In this document: positions 14,736 through 23,406 of the stretch, piece after piece
Position numbering within the stretch: the first letter of the stretch is position 1
How the letters are laid out: every line of letters begins with the position of its first letter
DNA from: JABCZZ01 sp964454545
Lineage (GTDB): Bacteria; Pseudomonadota; Alphaproteobacteria; Rickettsiales; JABCZZ01
DNA length: 50,620 nucleotides
Direction of reading: 5' to 3'
NCBI GenBank assembly: GCA_964454545.1
Contig: CAYVTI010000014.1
Location: 1 to 50,620 of the forward strand
Position numbers and translations under genes: made by a program
Notes under the pieces: model-generated
Told to the model about the DNA's origin: nothing
What the model saw: the letters and a program-made list of their open reading frames with translations, nothing else
Databases searched by the model: none

Positions 14736-15208
14736 GAAAGCACCTAATTCTTATATTGGCACTGGTTCTAGCAGGCTGCCAGTCGTATTCCCCCAATGAT
14801 GCTCTGAAGCCTAATGAAGTGAAAGCCGCTTTTACAGCGTGGATAAATGATGTGAACCATAAAGACATGCAGAACCTGCTTTCCCTGTATGACTCTCATG
14901 CAGATTTACATCCCACGCTTTCCGGCACGCTCCGCACCTCCAGGAAAGAAATGGAAGATTACTTCACGCGCTTCCTCGCTTTACAGGATTTGCATGCGGA
15001 GGCGTCTAATCCGCATATTCAGATATTTGGTAATACGGCTATTAATGATGGTTTCTATACGTTTTCTTTCAGAAAGAACGGAAAGCCGCACGTACTGAAA
15101 GCCCGCTACAGCTTTACCTATCTGAAAGAGGCCGATGGCTGGAAAATCGTTGACCATCACTCATCGGTCGTACCAAGCGAATCTCCACAAAATGATTCAC
15201 ACAAGTAA
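14732..15208 (+). CDS. Putative lipoprotein with SnoaL/DUF4440-like domain
   Basis: 158-residue protein with a lipoprotein signal (lipobox LAGC, Cys16), then a SnoaL-like alpha+beta fold: NEVKAAFTAWINDVNHKD, a central beta region, and RYSFTYLKEADGWKIVDHHS near the C-terminus. Proteins of this type are often annotated SgcJ/EcaC-like; ligand and activity are unknown. The start overlaps the TGA of the sulP remnant by 4 bp, so it was probably translated with that transporter before the deletion. Confidence 0.78.
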   Translation: MRKHLILILALVLAGCQSYSPNDALKPNEVKAAFTAWINDVNHKDMQNLLSLYDSHADLHPTLSGTLRTSRKEMEDYFTRFLALQDLHAEASNPHIQIFGNTAINDGFYTFSFRKNGKPHVLKARYSFTYLKEADGWKIVDHHSSVVPSESPQNDSHK

Positions 15209-15216
15209 CAGTTAGA

Positions 15217-15711
15217 ATGCAACTCATAATCAAATTGCTCAACGATATGGCAGCAAGTCATCCGGAAGAAACTGCCCTTTCCGAGCAGGGACATGCCATC
15301 AGTTTTGCAGGATTAAAACATCTGGTGGACAAGCTTAGCCAGCAAATGTTCGATGATGGTGCGGATGTGTACGGTCAATGTATTGGACATGAGACAAGCT
15401 GCCGCATTTTTGCACTATGCGCGGAGCAGAACGGTATTTTCTCCAAGCTGGTTAATATCCCTACCGCCATTGCCAAAACAGACTTGTCTGCCACACTAAA
15501 AACAGCACGCATCCAGGTGCTCTATACCGATTTGATGGACAAGCTGTTGGAAACCACGAATGCATTTGGGCCGTTTATCAGCCTGGTCACGCCCATTGAA
15601 CTTTACTACCGGAAAATCTGGAAGATAAAATTTTTCTCTGATCACCGTGGCATGCAGAACGACTTTGAAGAAATTAAACTATGCTATCGGAACCGGCAGG
15701 AATTGTTATGA
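15217..15711 (+). CDS. Fragment resembling the N-terminus of an acyl-adenylating (ANL) enzyme
   Basis: 164-residue frame. The first ~45 residues (LLNDMAASHPEETALSEQ, then ISFAGLKHLVDKLS) resemble the N-terminal lobe of AMP-forming acyl-CoA synthetases, but none of the ATP-binding core motifs follow and the protein is about a quarter of the usual length. It may be a truncated gene kept open, or a distinct small protein. It is coupled to the next gene by a 4-bp ATGA overlap, which suggests it is still translated. Confidence 0.5.
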   Translation: MQLIIKLLNDMAASHPEETALSEQGHAISFAGLKHLVDKLSQQMFDDGADVYGQCIGHETSCRIFALCAEQNGIFSKLVNIPTAIAKTDLSATLKTARIQVLYTDLMDKLLETTNAFGPFISLVTPIELYYRKIWKIKFFSDHRGMQNDFEEIKLCYRNRQELL

Positions 15712-16448
15712 TTCTACTCGAAGAACTCGATACTGAATTTGGAAGTATACGAATAGTAAAATCCAAAGAGGATGGCAGGTTTACCTATTACCAGGATGGC
15801 TGTGCTCATAGTGAGGCAGATATCGAAGGAACCAGTACCTGCGCCTATGTGCATGTCATGTACAGTATCATCAGGCAGTCGGAGGCAAAGCGCGTACTCA
15901 TGATAGGCTGTGCAGGAGGGACACTTGCCACCATGCTGCATCGATTAGGTTGTCAGGTTACTGTGGTGGACATTAATCCGCATGCCTTCATGCTGGCAAA
16001 AAAGTATTTTAACATGCCGGAAGAAATCCACTGCATCGAAGAAGATGGATGGTCTCACCTCGTAAACATAACGGAGCCGTATGATGCCATAGCGGTCGAT
16101 GCTTTTAACAATGATGGCACTGTCGCAGGGCAATTTACCATAGAGGATTTCTTTCACACAGCCCGGAAGACTCTGGAGCATTCGGGCATAATTGTCATGA
16201 ATGTCATAGTGAAGCATGATTTTGACATGCTGGCGGATCGCATCGCACTTAATATGGAATCCGCCGGAATGTCTTCCGTTTTATTTGACTGGGCACGCAG
16301 CAGTGATCGCAATATTATTATTGCCGGAGGCGAAGGCGTTGAACACATGCAAATAAATTCCGATAGAAAACCGGCCTTTATAAAGCATGAACTGCAACGC
16401 ATCATCCGCCGGAAACCGATAAAGCATCGCTCTAACGCGATACGATAG
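15708..16448 (+). CDS. Spermidine-synthase-like SAM-dependent methyltransferase-fold protein
   Basis: 246-residue protein with the spermine/spermidine synthase fold: YYQDGCAHSEAD near the N-terminus, the SAM/dcSAM-binding VLMIGCAGGTLATMLHRLG, VTVVDINPHAFMLAKKYF, and DAIAVDAFNNDG in place of the catalytic DxxDP region. Whether it is a real aminopropyltransferase is uncertain. ATG 15708 is chosen because AGGAA lies just upstream and it overlaps the previous stop; the longer frame starts at 15681. It is the last gene before the distal attachment repeat. Confidence 0.75.
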   Translation: MILLEELDTEFGSIRIVKSKEDGRFTYYQDGCAHSEADIEGTSTCAYVHVMYSIIRQSEAKRVLMIGCAGGTLATMLHRLGCQVTVVDINPHAFMLAKKYFNMPEEIHCIEEDGWSHLVNITEPYDAIAVDAFNNDGTVAGQFTIEDFFHTARKTLEHSGIIVMNVIVKHDFDMLADRIALNMESAGMSSVLFDWARSSDRNIIIAGGEGVEHMQINSDRKPAFIKHELQRIIRRKPIKHRSNAIR

Positions 16449-16543
16449 TTCTACATCAATTACGCAAGCAAAATTTCTTTCTGCTAAAATTGGCTGCGGA
16501 GAATGGACATCTTGATAAACCGGAGATTAATAAATGCCTACTT

Positions 16544-16583
16544 AAGGCGAAGGTCGTGGGTTCGAATCCCGCCGGGTGCGCCA
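16544..16583 (+). repeat. Attachment-site repeat, distal copy (tRNA-Arg 3' end fragment)
   Basis: Direct repeat of 13448-13487 with one mismatch (G at 16580 instead of A at 13484). There is no tRNA 5' half upstream of it, so it is the orphaned end created by integration. Confidence 0.9.
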
Positions 16584-16589
16584 GTTTCT

Positions 16590-16787
16590 TCAATGTCCGG
16601 TCTGGACAGATAGGTAACGTTGTCGAGTGGTTGCAGTGTTTTTTCCTCCAGGTCGACATATCCGAGATCATAGCGCATAAAGCTGACAAGCCAAACGCCT
16701 TCTTCGACTTCTTTGATGCCGACGGTTTGTCCTGCGAGCGATGTGCTTAAGTTGATCTTCTTGCGATGCAGGCATATTTCCTTCCCG
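16590..16787 (-). pseudogene. C-terminal remnant of an IS481-type (rve integrase) transposase
   Basis: Conceptual translation on the minus strand gives HRKKINLSTSLAGQTVGIKE, then GVWLVSFMRYDLGYVDLEEK and TLQPLDN, the typical C-terminal end of IS481-like transposases. There is no start codon or catalytic core; the frame runs into the distal attachment repeat and stops there. The family label is from memory of the motif. The remaining 126 bp up to 16913 shows no gene and should contain the promoter of the next gene. Confidence 0.65.
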
Positions 16788-16913
16788 CCTCAACGTATCC
16801 GGGCAAATATGCCACAGGTAAGAATATTTCCTGGGATTAATAAAAGCTTAATATTTTCATGCTACATTCCCATGATACAAGCTGCATAAACCTGACATAA
16901 TATTATACAATCT

Positions 16914-18458
16914 ATGAATAAACGTTCTTTTTCTGAAGGTGATATTATCTGCCGGGAAGGCGATAGTTGTGAACATGCGTTCGTCATTCTCTCCGGGGAA
17001 GTCGACGTCATCAGCAATGGCGACAGCCGTATATCGGGCAAGGGAGAAATATTCGGCGGGCTGAGCCTTATACGGGGCGAAGCGCACAGGGATACGGTCA
17101 TTGCGCGCTCGCCCATTTCCATAGACATTTTGCCGCTGGCCTATATTGAGAAACTGTTGCGCAATCATTTATCCCAGGCGGACGTTTCGCTTGCGGAAAG
17201 CGGCGGGAAAGACGGAAACCTGGAAAACGTGGAACGCATCGCCAGCATACTCCGCCTGATAGAAAAAAAGCTGAGTGGCGCTTCGGAAGAAAATCACAGC
17301 CAGCAGGAATATACGGAAGCCCCTAACCTTAACGATCCGAAATCGGGCGCGCAGTCGAATCTCGGACCGATAACCCCGCTCATAGAAGACGATAGCATCA
17401 ATGACATCCTGATAAACGGCCCCGACAACATTTATGTTGAACGCGGAGGCATACTCGAGAGGACAAATATTAAATTCGACAACGACGCGCAGGTATTCGA
17501 GCTTGCTAAAAACATCGTACAGGACATCGGGCGCAAAATCGATCTCGGTCGCCCGCTTGTGGATGCGCGCCTTCTGGACGGCAGCCGCGTAAATATCATA
17601 GCGCCGCCGCTTGCGGTGGACGGCACCAGCATTTCCATCCGCAAGTTCTCCAAGAAAACCATCACGCTCGATTCCATGGAGCAAAGCCAGAACCTGAACC
17701 ACCAGATATCCGAGTTCCTCAAGGTGGTCGGCAAATGCCGCCTGAACGTGGTGATTTCAGGCGGTACCGGTTCAGGTAAAACCACGCTGCTTAATGCCAT
17801 CTCGCATTACATCGACAAGGACGAGCGTATCGTCACCATTGAAGACGCCGCAGAACTGAGGCTTCAGCAGCCGCACGTGGTGCGTCTTGAAACCCGGCCG
17901 CACCATATAGGCATGAAATTCGACGAAGACGTATCCATGCGCGATCTGGTCAAGAACGCGCTCCGCATGCGCCCCGACCGCATTATCGTGGGTGAGGTGC
18001 GCGGCCCGGAAGCGTTTGACATGCTGCAGGCGATGAACAGCGGCCATGAAGGATCGCTTACCACCGTCCACGCCAACCACCCGCGCGACGCCCTCTCCCG
18101 CCTGGAGAACATGATCAGCATGGCGGATCTGCAAATTCCGATGAAATCGTTGCGCTACCAGATCGCCTCCGCGCTTAACCTTATCATCCAGATCAGCCGC
18201 ATGCGTGACGGCCAGCGCCGCATCACCTATATTTCGGAAATCGTCGGCATGGAAGGCGACGTCATCACCATGCATGATCTGTTTAATTTCAAGCAGGATG
18301 GCGAGGATTCCTCCGGCAGGATCATCGGCAAGTTCAAGTGGTCAGGCATCATGCCGCGCTTTGTCCGCCGCATCGAGTATTACGGCGAACTGGGACGGCT
18401 TGAAAACGCGCTGGGGGTAAAATTCCCCAAGGCCATGAATCTGGGGAAGAATATATAA
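16914..18458 (+). CDS. CpaF/TadA-type secretion ATPase with N-terminal cyclic-nucleotide-binding-like domain
   Basis: 514-residue protein. Residues 1-90 look like a cNMP-binding beta-barrel (FSEGDIICREGDSCEHAFVI then LSGEVDVISNG). A polar linker (~90-150) leads into a CpaF ATPase: SINDILINGPDNIYVERGG at 161-179, Walker A GGTGSGKT at 283-290, a TIEDAAELRL box, the Walker B/His-box region RMRPDRIIVGEVRGPEAFDM and GHEGSLTTVHAN. Such ATPases power Tad/type IVc pili or type II-like secretion from the inner face of the membrane. No other tad/cpa genes are nearby, so partners must lie elsewhere. The N-terminal domain suggests control by a small ligand or a structural role; conserved ligand residues were not verified. 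Confidence 0.88.
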   Translation: MNKRSFSEGDIICREGDSCEHAFVILSGEVDVISNGDSRISGKGEIFGGLSLIRGEAHRDTVIARSPISIDILPLAYIEKLLRNHLSQADVSLAESGGKDGNLENVERIASILRLIEKKLSGASEENHSQQEYTEAPNLNDPKSGAQSNLGPITPLIEDDSINDILINGPDNIYVERGGILERTNIKFDNDAQVFELAKNIVQDIGRKIDLGRPLVDARLLDGSRVNIIAPPLAVDGTSISIRKFSKKTITLDSMEQSQNLNHQISEFLKVVGKCRLNVVISGGTGSGKTTLLNAISHYIDKDERIVTIEDAAELRLQQPHVVRLETRPHHIGMKFDEDVSMRDLVKNALRMRPDRIIVGEVRGPEAFDMLQAMNSGHEGSLTTVHANHPRDALSRLENMISMADLQIPMKSLRYQIASALNLIIQISRMRDGQRRITYISEIVGMEGDVITMHDLFNFKQDGEDSSGRIIGKFKWSGIMPRFVRRIEYYGELGRLENALGVKFPKAMNLGKNI

Positions 18459-18519
18459 GGCTGATAACGATCGGGGAAGTCATGCAACAACGTCTCTTGA
18501 GCAGCATAGTAAAAAGAAA

Positions 18520-18705
18520 TCAAATCTTCCTGGCTTTCAGACGATAAAGCTCTTCGGTAAAATGCTCGACCAGTATGGGACTTGCGGCATATTGCTTTAT
18601 TTTCGCACGCAGATATCTTTCCAAGCCTTTTTCCTGGCAGGTATGCGTCGTGGCGAACACCACGTTATTTTTTAGCATATTCAGTATATTGAAAATGCGC
18701 TTCAT
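18520..18705 (-). CDS. Small hypothetical protein
   Basis: 61-residue basic protein, no recognised domain (begins MKRIFNILNMLKNNVVFATT). GAAGG lies about 9 bases upstream of the ATG, which supports translation. It is isolated between the CpaF-like gene (convergent) and ftsH (divergent). Its reality rests only on the ribosome site and position. Confidence 0.4.
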   Translation of the reverse strand: MKRIFNILNMLKNNVVFATTHTCQEKGLERYLRAKIKQYAASPILVEHFTEELYRLKARKI

Positions 18706-18789
18706 GGAATATCCCTTCTCTCATTTCAGGCTTCCGATTATACCAGACTGACACGGGCGGTAAAAGTGAACTTTTTATGACAGATGCGC

Positions 18790-18808
18790 CTGCAACAGGC
18801 TGTTGCAG
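18790..18808. other. Perfect 8-bp hairpin upstream of ftsH
   Basis: CTGCAACA-GGC-TGTTGCAG, located 108 bp upstream of ftsH. There is no adjacent T tract, so it is not a standard terminator; it may be an operator or RNA hairpin. No other structure stands out in the 18706-18915 gap. Confidence 0.35.
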
Positions 18809-18915
18809 CGAATTCTTTATTCCCATTTTTTATCGCATAGCTGATGACAAACCGTCTTTTTACACCTATATTAAACCATATCCAAACAATCCTGTTTGCC
18901 TAATTGAGAAATTTT

Positions 18916-20856
18916 ATGCCTAAATTTACCCGTAATATCGCCGTATGGATGATTGTGTTCATCCTGCTTATGGTGATAGTCAATGTCTTCCAGGGGGGAA
19001 TGGAAAACGGCGCCCATGAAAGGCTGGCGTTCTCGGATTTCATGGCAAAGGTGAATGCCGGGGAAATAGCCGATGTGACCATCAAGAAAATGCCGGACTC
19101 GCCCAGCACCACTATCACCGGCCATTATACCGTGGGCAGCGAGCGTTTTGTCACTTATGCGCCTGAAGCCCCCTCGCTGGTAGATACCTTGTTGCAGAAA
19201 AAAGTCCGCGTATCCGCAGCGCCGGATAATTCCGTCACCGACATGTTCTGGAATGCCGTGCTTTCCTGGCTGCCTTTTCTACTGCTTATTGGCGTGTACA
19301 TATTCTTCATGCGCCAGATGCAAGGCAAGGATGGCGGCCGCGGCGGAGCGCTCGGCTTCGGCAAATCGCGCGCGCGCCTGCTTACGGAAAAGACTGGCAA
19401 AGTGACGTTTGAGGATGTGGCAGGCATAGATGAAGCCAAGGAAGAGCTCGCCGAAATAGTCGACTTCCTCAAAGATCCGCAGAAATTTCAGCGGCTTGGC
19501 GGAAAAATCCCCAAAGGCTGCCTGCTGGTGGGCCCTCCCGGTACCGGCAAGACCCTGCTTGCGCGCGCCATTGCCGGGGAGGCGGGCGTACCCTTCTTCA
19601 CCATTTCCGGCTCGGATTTCGTGGAAATGTTCGTGGGCGTCGGCGCGAGCCGCGTGCGCGACATGTTCGAGCAGGGCAAGAAGAACGCTCCCTGTATCAT
19701 ATTCATCGATGAAATCGATGCCGTAGGCCGTCATCGCGGCATCGGCATGGGCGGCGGCAATGACGAACGCGAACAGACGCTTAACCAGATGCTGGTGGAG
19801 ATGGACGGCTTCGAGGCCAACGAGGGTGTGATTATTGTAGCCGCCACTAACCGCCCGGACGTCCTCGATCCCGCGCTGTTGCGCCCCGGCAGGTTTGACC
19901 GCCAGATCAACGTGCCCAATCCTGACATTAACGGGCGCGAAAAAATCCTCAACGTGCATCTCAAGAAAGTGCCCGTGGCCCCAGATGTCGTCTCACGCAC
20001 TATTGCGCGCGGCACGCCCGGGTTTTCCGGCGCCGATCTCGCGAATCTCGTGAATGAGGCCGCGCTCATGGCGGCGCGCACCGGCAAGAAAGTCGTCACC
20101 ATGAAAGAGCTTGAGGCCGCCAAGGATAAAGTGATGATGGGCGCAGAGCGCAAGTCGATGGTCATCAGCGAGGAAGAAAAGAAAATGACCGCCTATCATG
20201 AAGGCGGCCATGCGCTGGTGTCTGTATACCAGCCTTCGGCAGATCAGATTCACAAGGCGACCATCATTCCCCGCGGACGGGCGCTTGGCATGGTGATGCG
20301 CCTGCCGGAAGCCGACAAGATTTCCTACCTGCGTGAGAAAATGTACGCCGATCTTGCGATCGCGATGGGCGGCCGCGTGGCCGAAGAGCTGATATTCGGA
20401 TACGACAAGGTATCAAGCGGCGCTTCTTCCGATATCAGGTACGTCACCCAGCTGGCGCGCGCCATGGTCACCGAATGGGGCATGAGCAGCAGGCTTGGGC
20501 CGCTATTCTACGGCGCCGACAGCCAGGACGCCTATACGGGCGTGCATAATAGCAAGGTTTCCAGCAAGACCGCCGACATGATAGACGAGGAAGTGCGCCT
20601 TATCGTCGATGGTGCCTATGAAAAAGCAAAAGAAATCCTGACCGGGCATATTGACGAGTTGCATCTCATCGCCAGAAACCTGCTCGAATATGAAACGCTG
20701 AGCGGACAGGAGATTAAATCCCTGCTGGAAGGCGGGACCATCAACAGAAATGGTTCAAACGGTGGCGGCAAGATTGCGGCTAAAACTTCTGTACCATCGA
20801 ACCGAAAGAAACCAAGCGGCGAACCCTCCGGAGATGAAAAACCGGCAACGGTTTAA
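18916..20856 (+). CDS. ftsH: ATP-dependent zinc metalloprotease FtsH
   Basis: Membrane-anchored AAA+ protease degrading misfolded membrane proteins and short-lived regulators. 646 residues from ATG 18916; an upstream in-frame TTG at 18904 lacks a ribosome site. Order: TM1 (about 7-25), a periplasmic domain, TM2 (about 115-132), AAA module with Walker A GPPGTGKT (~206-213), Walker B IIFIDEID, the second region of homology (ATNRPDVLDPALLRPGRFDR), then zinc site HEGGH (~428-432) and the downstream Asp region. Length is normal. In many alphaproteobacteria it follows tilS; here tilS is absent. Confidence 0.98.
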   Translation: MPKFTRNIAVWMIVFILLMVIVNVFQGGMENGAHERLAFSDFMAKVNAGEIADVTIKKMPDSPSTTITGHYTVGSERFVTYAPEAPSLVDTLLQKKVRVSAAPDNSVTDMFWNAVLSWLPFLLLIGVYIFFMRQMQGKDGGRGGALGFGKSRARLLTEKTGKVTFEDVAGIDEAKEELAEIVDFLKDPQKFQRLGGKIPKGCLLVGPPGTGKTLLARAIAGEAGVPFFTISGSDFVEMFVGVGASRVRDMFEQGKKNAPCIIFIDEIDAVGRHRGIGMGGGNDEREQTLNQMLVEMDGFEANEGVIIVAATNRPDVLDPALLRPGRFDRQINVPNPDINGREKILNVHLKKVPVAPDVVSRTIARGTPGFSGADLANLVNEAALMAARTGKKVVTMKELEAAKDKVMMGAERKSMVISEEEKKMTAYHEGGHALVSVYQPSADQIHKATIIPRGRALGMVMRLPEADKISYLREKMYADLAIAMGGRVAEELIFGYDKVSSGASSDIRYVTQLARAMVTEWGMSSRLGPLFYGADSQDAYTGVHNSKVSSKTADMIDEEVRLIVDGAYEKAKEILTGHIDELHLIARNLLEYETLSGQEIKSLLEGGTINRNGSNGGGKIAAKTSVPSNRKKPSGEPSGDEKPATV

Positions 20857-20883
20857 AGTATTAGCAGCCAGTTGCCGGATGGA

Positions 20884-20909
20884 GAGTTGAGTGAATACCC
20901 GCTCAACTC
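20884..20909. terminator. Hairpin between convergent ftsH and ppx/gppA
   Basis: GAGTTGAG and CTCAACTC form a perfect 8-bp stem with a 10-base loop in the 58-bp gap between two convergent genes. There is no T tract on either strand, so it is a weak or factor-assisted terminator at best. Confidence 0.4.
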
Positions 20910-20914
20910 AGAAG

Positions 20915-21982
20915 TCACATCCTCTCGCGCATATATTCATGCATCAGGGAGATGAGAATTCCTTCGCGCACGCCACGGTCGGCAATGGTGATTTGAGGGA
21001 TCGGCCATAAGGTACAGATAGCCTCAAAAATAGCGCAGCCGGAAATGATGTAATCCGATCGCTCCGGACCGATGCAGGCATTGCCTGAGCGCTCCGAAGG
21101 CCGCATGGCAAGCACGGCCTGCGCCGCGTCGCGCAGTTCATCAAGCGAGAATGTCACCCCGTCGATGCGTGAGCGCTCGTAATGGGAAAGCCCGAGATGG
21201 ATGGCGGCAAGCGTGGTAAGCGTGCCTGAGGTCGAAAGCAGCTGGACGTCTCCGGTGGCCACCGCCTCGCTGATCTTGTTCTTGCGATCGAACGCGCGCA
21301 GCGTCTTGACGAGATGGCCCACCAGCTCGTCGAAATACATTTCGGCGAACGCCGTGCCGCCGAATTTCTCGGAGAGGTTCATGACGCCCTGGTTGAGCGA
21401 GAGCCAATCCACGATCCGGTAATCGCACAGCAGCTCTGGCGGTGCCATAGGGTCGCGCTTCACCCACATAAATTCCGTGCTGCCTCCGCCGATATCAAAC
21501 ACCAGCGCATATTCCGATTGCTGGGTAAGCAGGCTGGAGCATCCGAGGAACGCAAGCTTTGCCTCTTCCTCGTTGCTGATGACCTCGATAGTCAGGTCCG
21601 TTTCTTTCTTAACCAGCGCAAGAAATTCTTCCGTGTTATCCGCCTGCCGACAGGCTTCGGTCGCAACATAGCGGGTAAATCCGGCTCCGGAACGTTCGAT
21701 TTTCTTCTGGCAGGTCTTAAGCGCGGCCACCGTCCGGCCGATAGCCTCCGGAAACAGACGCTTGCTGGCGCTAAGTCCCTCGCCAAGACGCACGATCCGG
21801 GAAAACGTATCCAGCACTTTTATGCTCTGCCCCCCTCCTCCCGCAGGATGCGCGGCCGGGGACGCGATCAGCAGGCGGCAATTGTTCGTGCCCAGATCCA
21901 GAGCGGCAAATATCGGCGCATCTTTCCTCCCCGGCCGCGATTGAGATGCATCCTTGGGGTTGTCAGGAGAAGTTTTTCGCAT
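20915..21982 (-). CDS. Ppx/GppA phosphatase family protein (short form)
   Basis: 355-residue member of the exopolyphosphatase / pppGpp phosphohydrolase family (ASKHA fold). Seen: phosphate-1 loop APIFAALDLGTNNCRLLI at residues ~23-40 and phosphate-2 loop LVFDIGGGSTEFMW. It lacks the C-terminal HD-like extension found in longer Ppx enzymes. Substrate (polyphosphate or pppGpp) cannot be decided. It follows the OmpA-like gene by 8 bp, so the two form an operon. A second, longer paralogue is at 33020. Confidence 0.92.
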   Translation of the reverse strand: MRKTSPDNPKDASQSRPGRKDAPIFAALDLGTNNCRLLIASPAAHPAGGGGQSIKVLDTFSRIVRLGEGLSASKRLFPEAIGRTVAALKTCQKKIERSGAGFTRYVATEACRQADNTEEFLALVKKETDLTIEVISNEEEAKLAFLGCSSLLTQQSEYALVFDIGGGSTEFMWVKRDPMAPPELLCDYRIVDWLSLNQGVMNLSEKFGGTAFAEMYFDELVGHLVKTLRAFDRKNKISEAVATGDVQLLSTSGTLTTLAAIHLGLSHYERSRIDGVTFSLDELRDAAQAVLAMRPSERSGNACIGPERSDYIISGCAIFEAICTLWPIPQITIADRGVREGILISLMHEYMRERM

Positions 21983-21990
21983 CCGGACAG

Positions 21991-23298
21991 CTATTTTATC
22001 AGAAAGAGATCGACGCGGTTGGGTGGGCCGTCCTCGTTCTTGTTGCCCTGTGCCTTTACGGTCACGCGCTCGACATCAATGTTCCTCGCAGTCGTCAGGT
22101 AATTGCGCACCGCTATCCCGCGCGCGAGCGACACCCGTTTCGGGTAGATGCTGATGGCGTCTGAACCGGACGCATAGGCGATGATGCTTACGCGTATGTC
22201 GGGATTCTTGATAAGCTGCAGGGCGACATTATCCAGCTTGCTCTGCACGCTCAAAGGCACATCAGTTTCGTTGTCGTTAAACACGATCCGCAGATCAGGC
22301 GCGCCGGGAGCGGGAACAGCGTTTTCCGACGGCTGGCCCGCTTTCTGTCCCGGGAGTTGCGGAAGTACCGGCAGGGGAGGCATCTGTACCTGGACGACAT
22401 TCTGCGCCGGCGCGTTCTTCTGCGACCCCTGAGGCTGGACAGGAGGAAGCGCAACAACCCCATTCTCCGGCGCTCCGGGAGCGTTTGGCAGCGGGAGCGG
22501 GGCCGGGGGTAATTCTTTCACGGCAATATCCGGCTTTGTCGCGACCACAGGAATGTTAGCCTGTGTGGAAGCGCCCTTATCTACCGGTGACGGCGGAAGC
22601 TCCGGCAGGGCAGGCATCACGGAAGGAACCTTAGGCGGAGACGGAGGAACTGGCGGCGTAGCTTTCGCAGAACCGCCGACTTGACCTGGAGTCACATCCG
22701 CTCCTGAAGGAACGGCAGGAGATTTATCCTGAACGGGCGGCGTTTTTGCCGGAGGCAATGCTTCAAGCGGAGGCAACGGCTTCTTGGTCTCCTGAGGCGT
22801 TATGGTTGGAGCAGGCGTTGGTGTTGGCGCAGGAACTGGCTTCTCTTTCACCAATTCTTTCGCTGGTTCTTTCGCCGGCATCGGCACCACCACGGGCACA
22901 TTATTATCTTCTTTGCTTTCCGACTCGTCTTTCCCGGCAACCACTTTTACCTCCGGCGCGGTATCGACTTTCTTCGTCTTTTTCTTTGCGACTTTTTTAT
23001 GTATGTGTTTCTTCGCTGTCTTATGCTTCTTCACCGCCTTCTGGCCGGGCAGCGGATTAGAGGCGGAAGTGGGTGGACCAAACGGCGATTTTTCTTCCGC
23101 AGCAACGGCGGTATCGGAAGCTGCGGGAGCGGGAACATTGTTGCCTGAAAGCTTGTCAAGCACGTCAAGATTGATTTCTATGCTGGGCTGCATGGGGCCT
23201 TTCTGCGGATCATAGGCAGCGGCTGAACCGGCGTGATAGATAGTCAGAAGGGCGAAAGTTAATAAAGCAGGCTTTCTCAATAAGTTCATTATTTTCAT
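21991..23298 (-). CDS. Secreted protein with Lys- and Pro-rich region and C-terminal OmpA-like domain
   Basis: 435-residue protein with a signal peptide (about residues 1-28, ending GSAAA), then a Lys-rich cluster (~90-112, KKHKTAKKHIHKKVAKKKTK), a long Pro/Ala/Val-rich low-complexity linker (~120-320), and a C-terminal ~100-residue OmpA-like segment (LRIVFNDNETDVPL through RVDLFLI). The OmpA domain usually binds peptidoglycan, so the linker would span the periplasm. No outer-membrane barrel or lipobox is seen. It is transcribed with ppx/gppA downstream. Confidence 0.75.
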   Translation of the reverse strand: MKIMNLLRKPALLTFALLTIYHAGSAAAYDPQKGPMQPSIEINLDVLDKLSGNNVPAPAASDTAVAAEEKSPFGPPTSASNPLPGQKAVKKHKTAKKHIHKKVAKKKTKKVDTAPEVKVVAGKDESESKEDNNVPVVVPMPAKEPAKELVKEKPVPAPTPTPAPTITPQETKKPLPPLEALPPAKTPPVQDKSPAVPSGADVTPGQVGGSAKATPPVPPSPPKVPSVMPALPELPPSPVDKGASTQANIPVVATKPDIAVKELPPAPLPLPNAPGAPENGVVALPPVQPQGSQKNAPAQNVVQVQMPPLPVLPQLPGQKAGQPSENAVPAPGAPDLRIVFNDNETDVPLSVQSKLDNVALQLIKNPDIRVSIIAYASGSDAISIYPKRVSLARGIAVRNYLTTARNIDVERVTVKAQGNKNEDGPPNRVDLFLIK

Positions 23299-23406
23299 GC
23301 TGGCACTTTGAATATTATTAACTACATGCGCTGAAGACGCTCCACACGCCTATTCAATGTAAATATTATATAAATGAATATCAAGTTGTTTATTTAGAAC
23401 AGGTTG

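Larger units (their letters stand above)
13448..16583. mobile_element. Small genomic island integrated at tRNA-Arg(CCG)
   Basis: The stretch between the tRNA-Arg 3' end and its 40-bp copy has the structure of an element inserted by a tyrosine recombinase at a tRNA gene. It is about 3.1 kb and holds a PhnA-domain gene, a YggU-type gene, an RHH gene, a deleted sulP remnant, a lipoprotein gene, an acyl-adenylase-like fragment and a spermidine-synthase-like gene. No integrase is present, so it is either a decayed remnant or a satellite moved in trans. Base composition looks more AT-rich than the flanking backbone. Confidence 0.8.

Noticed and set aside
16456..16689. A 77-residue minus-strand frame across the distal attachment repeat
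   Set aside because: Part of its sequence (HPAGFEPTTFALS) is the well-known false translation of tRNA 3' ends, not a protein.
18205..18420. Short frames inside the CpaF-like gene
   Set aside because: They are out-of-frame shadows of a gene with clear motifs.
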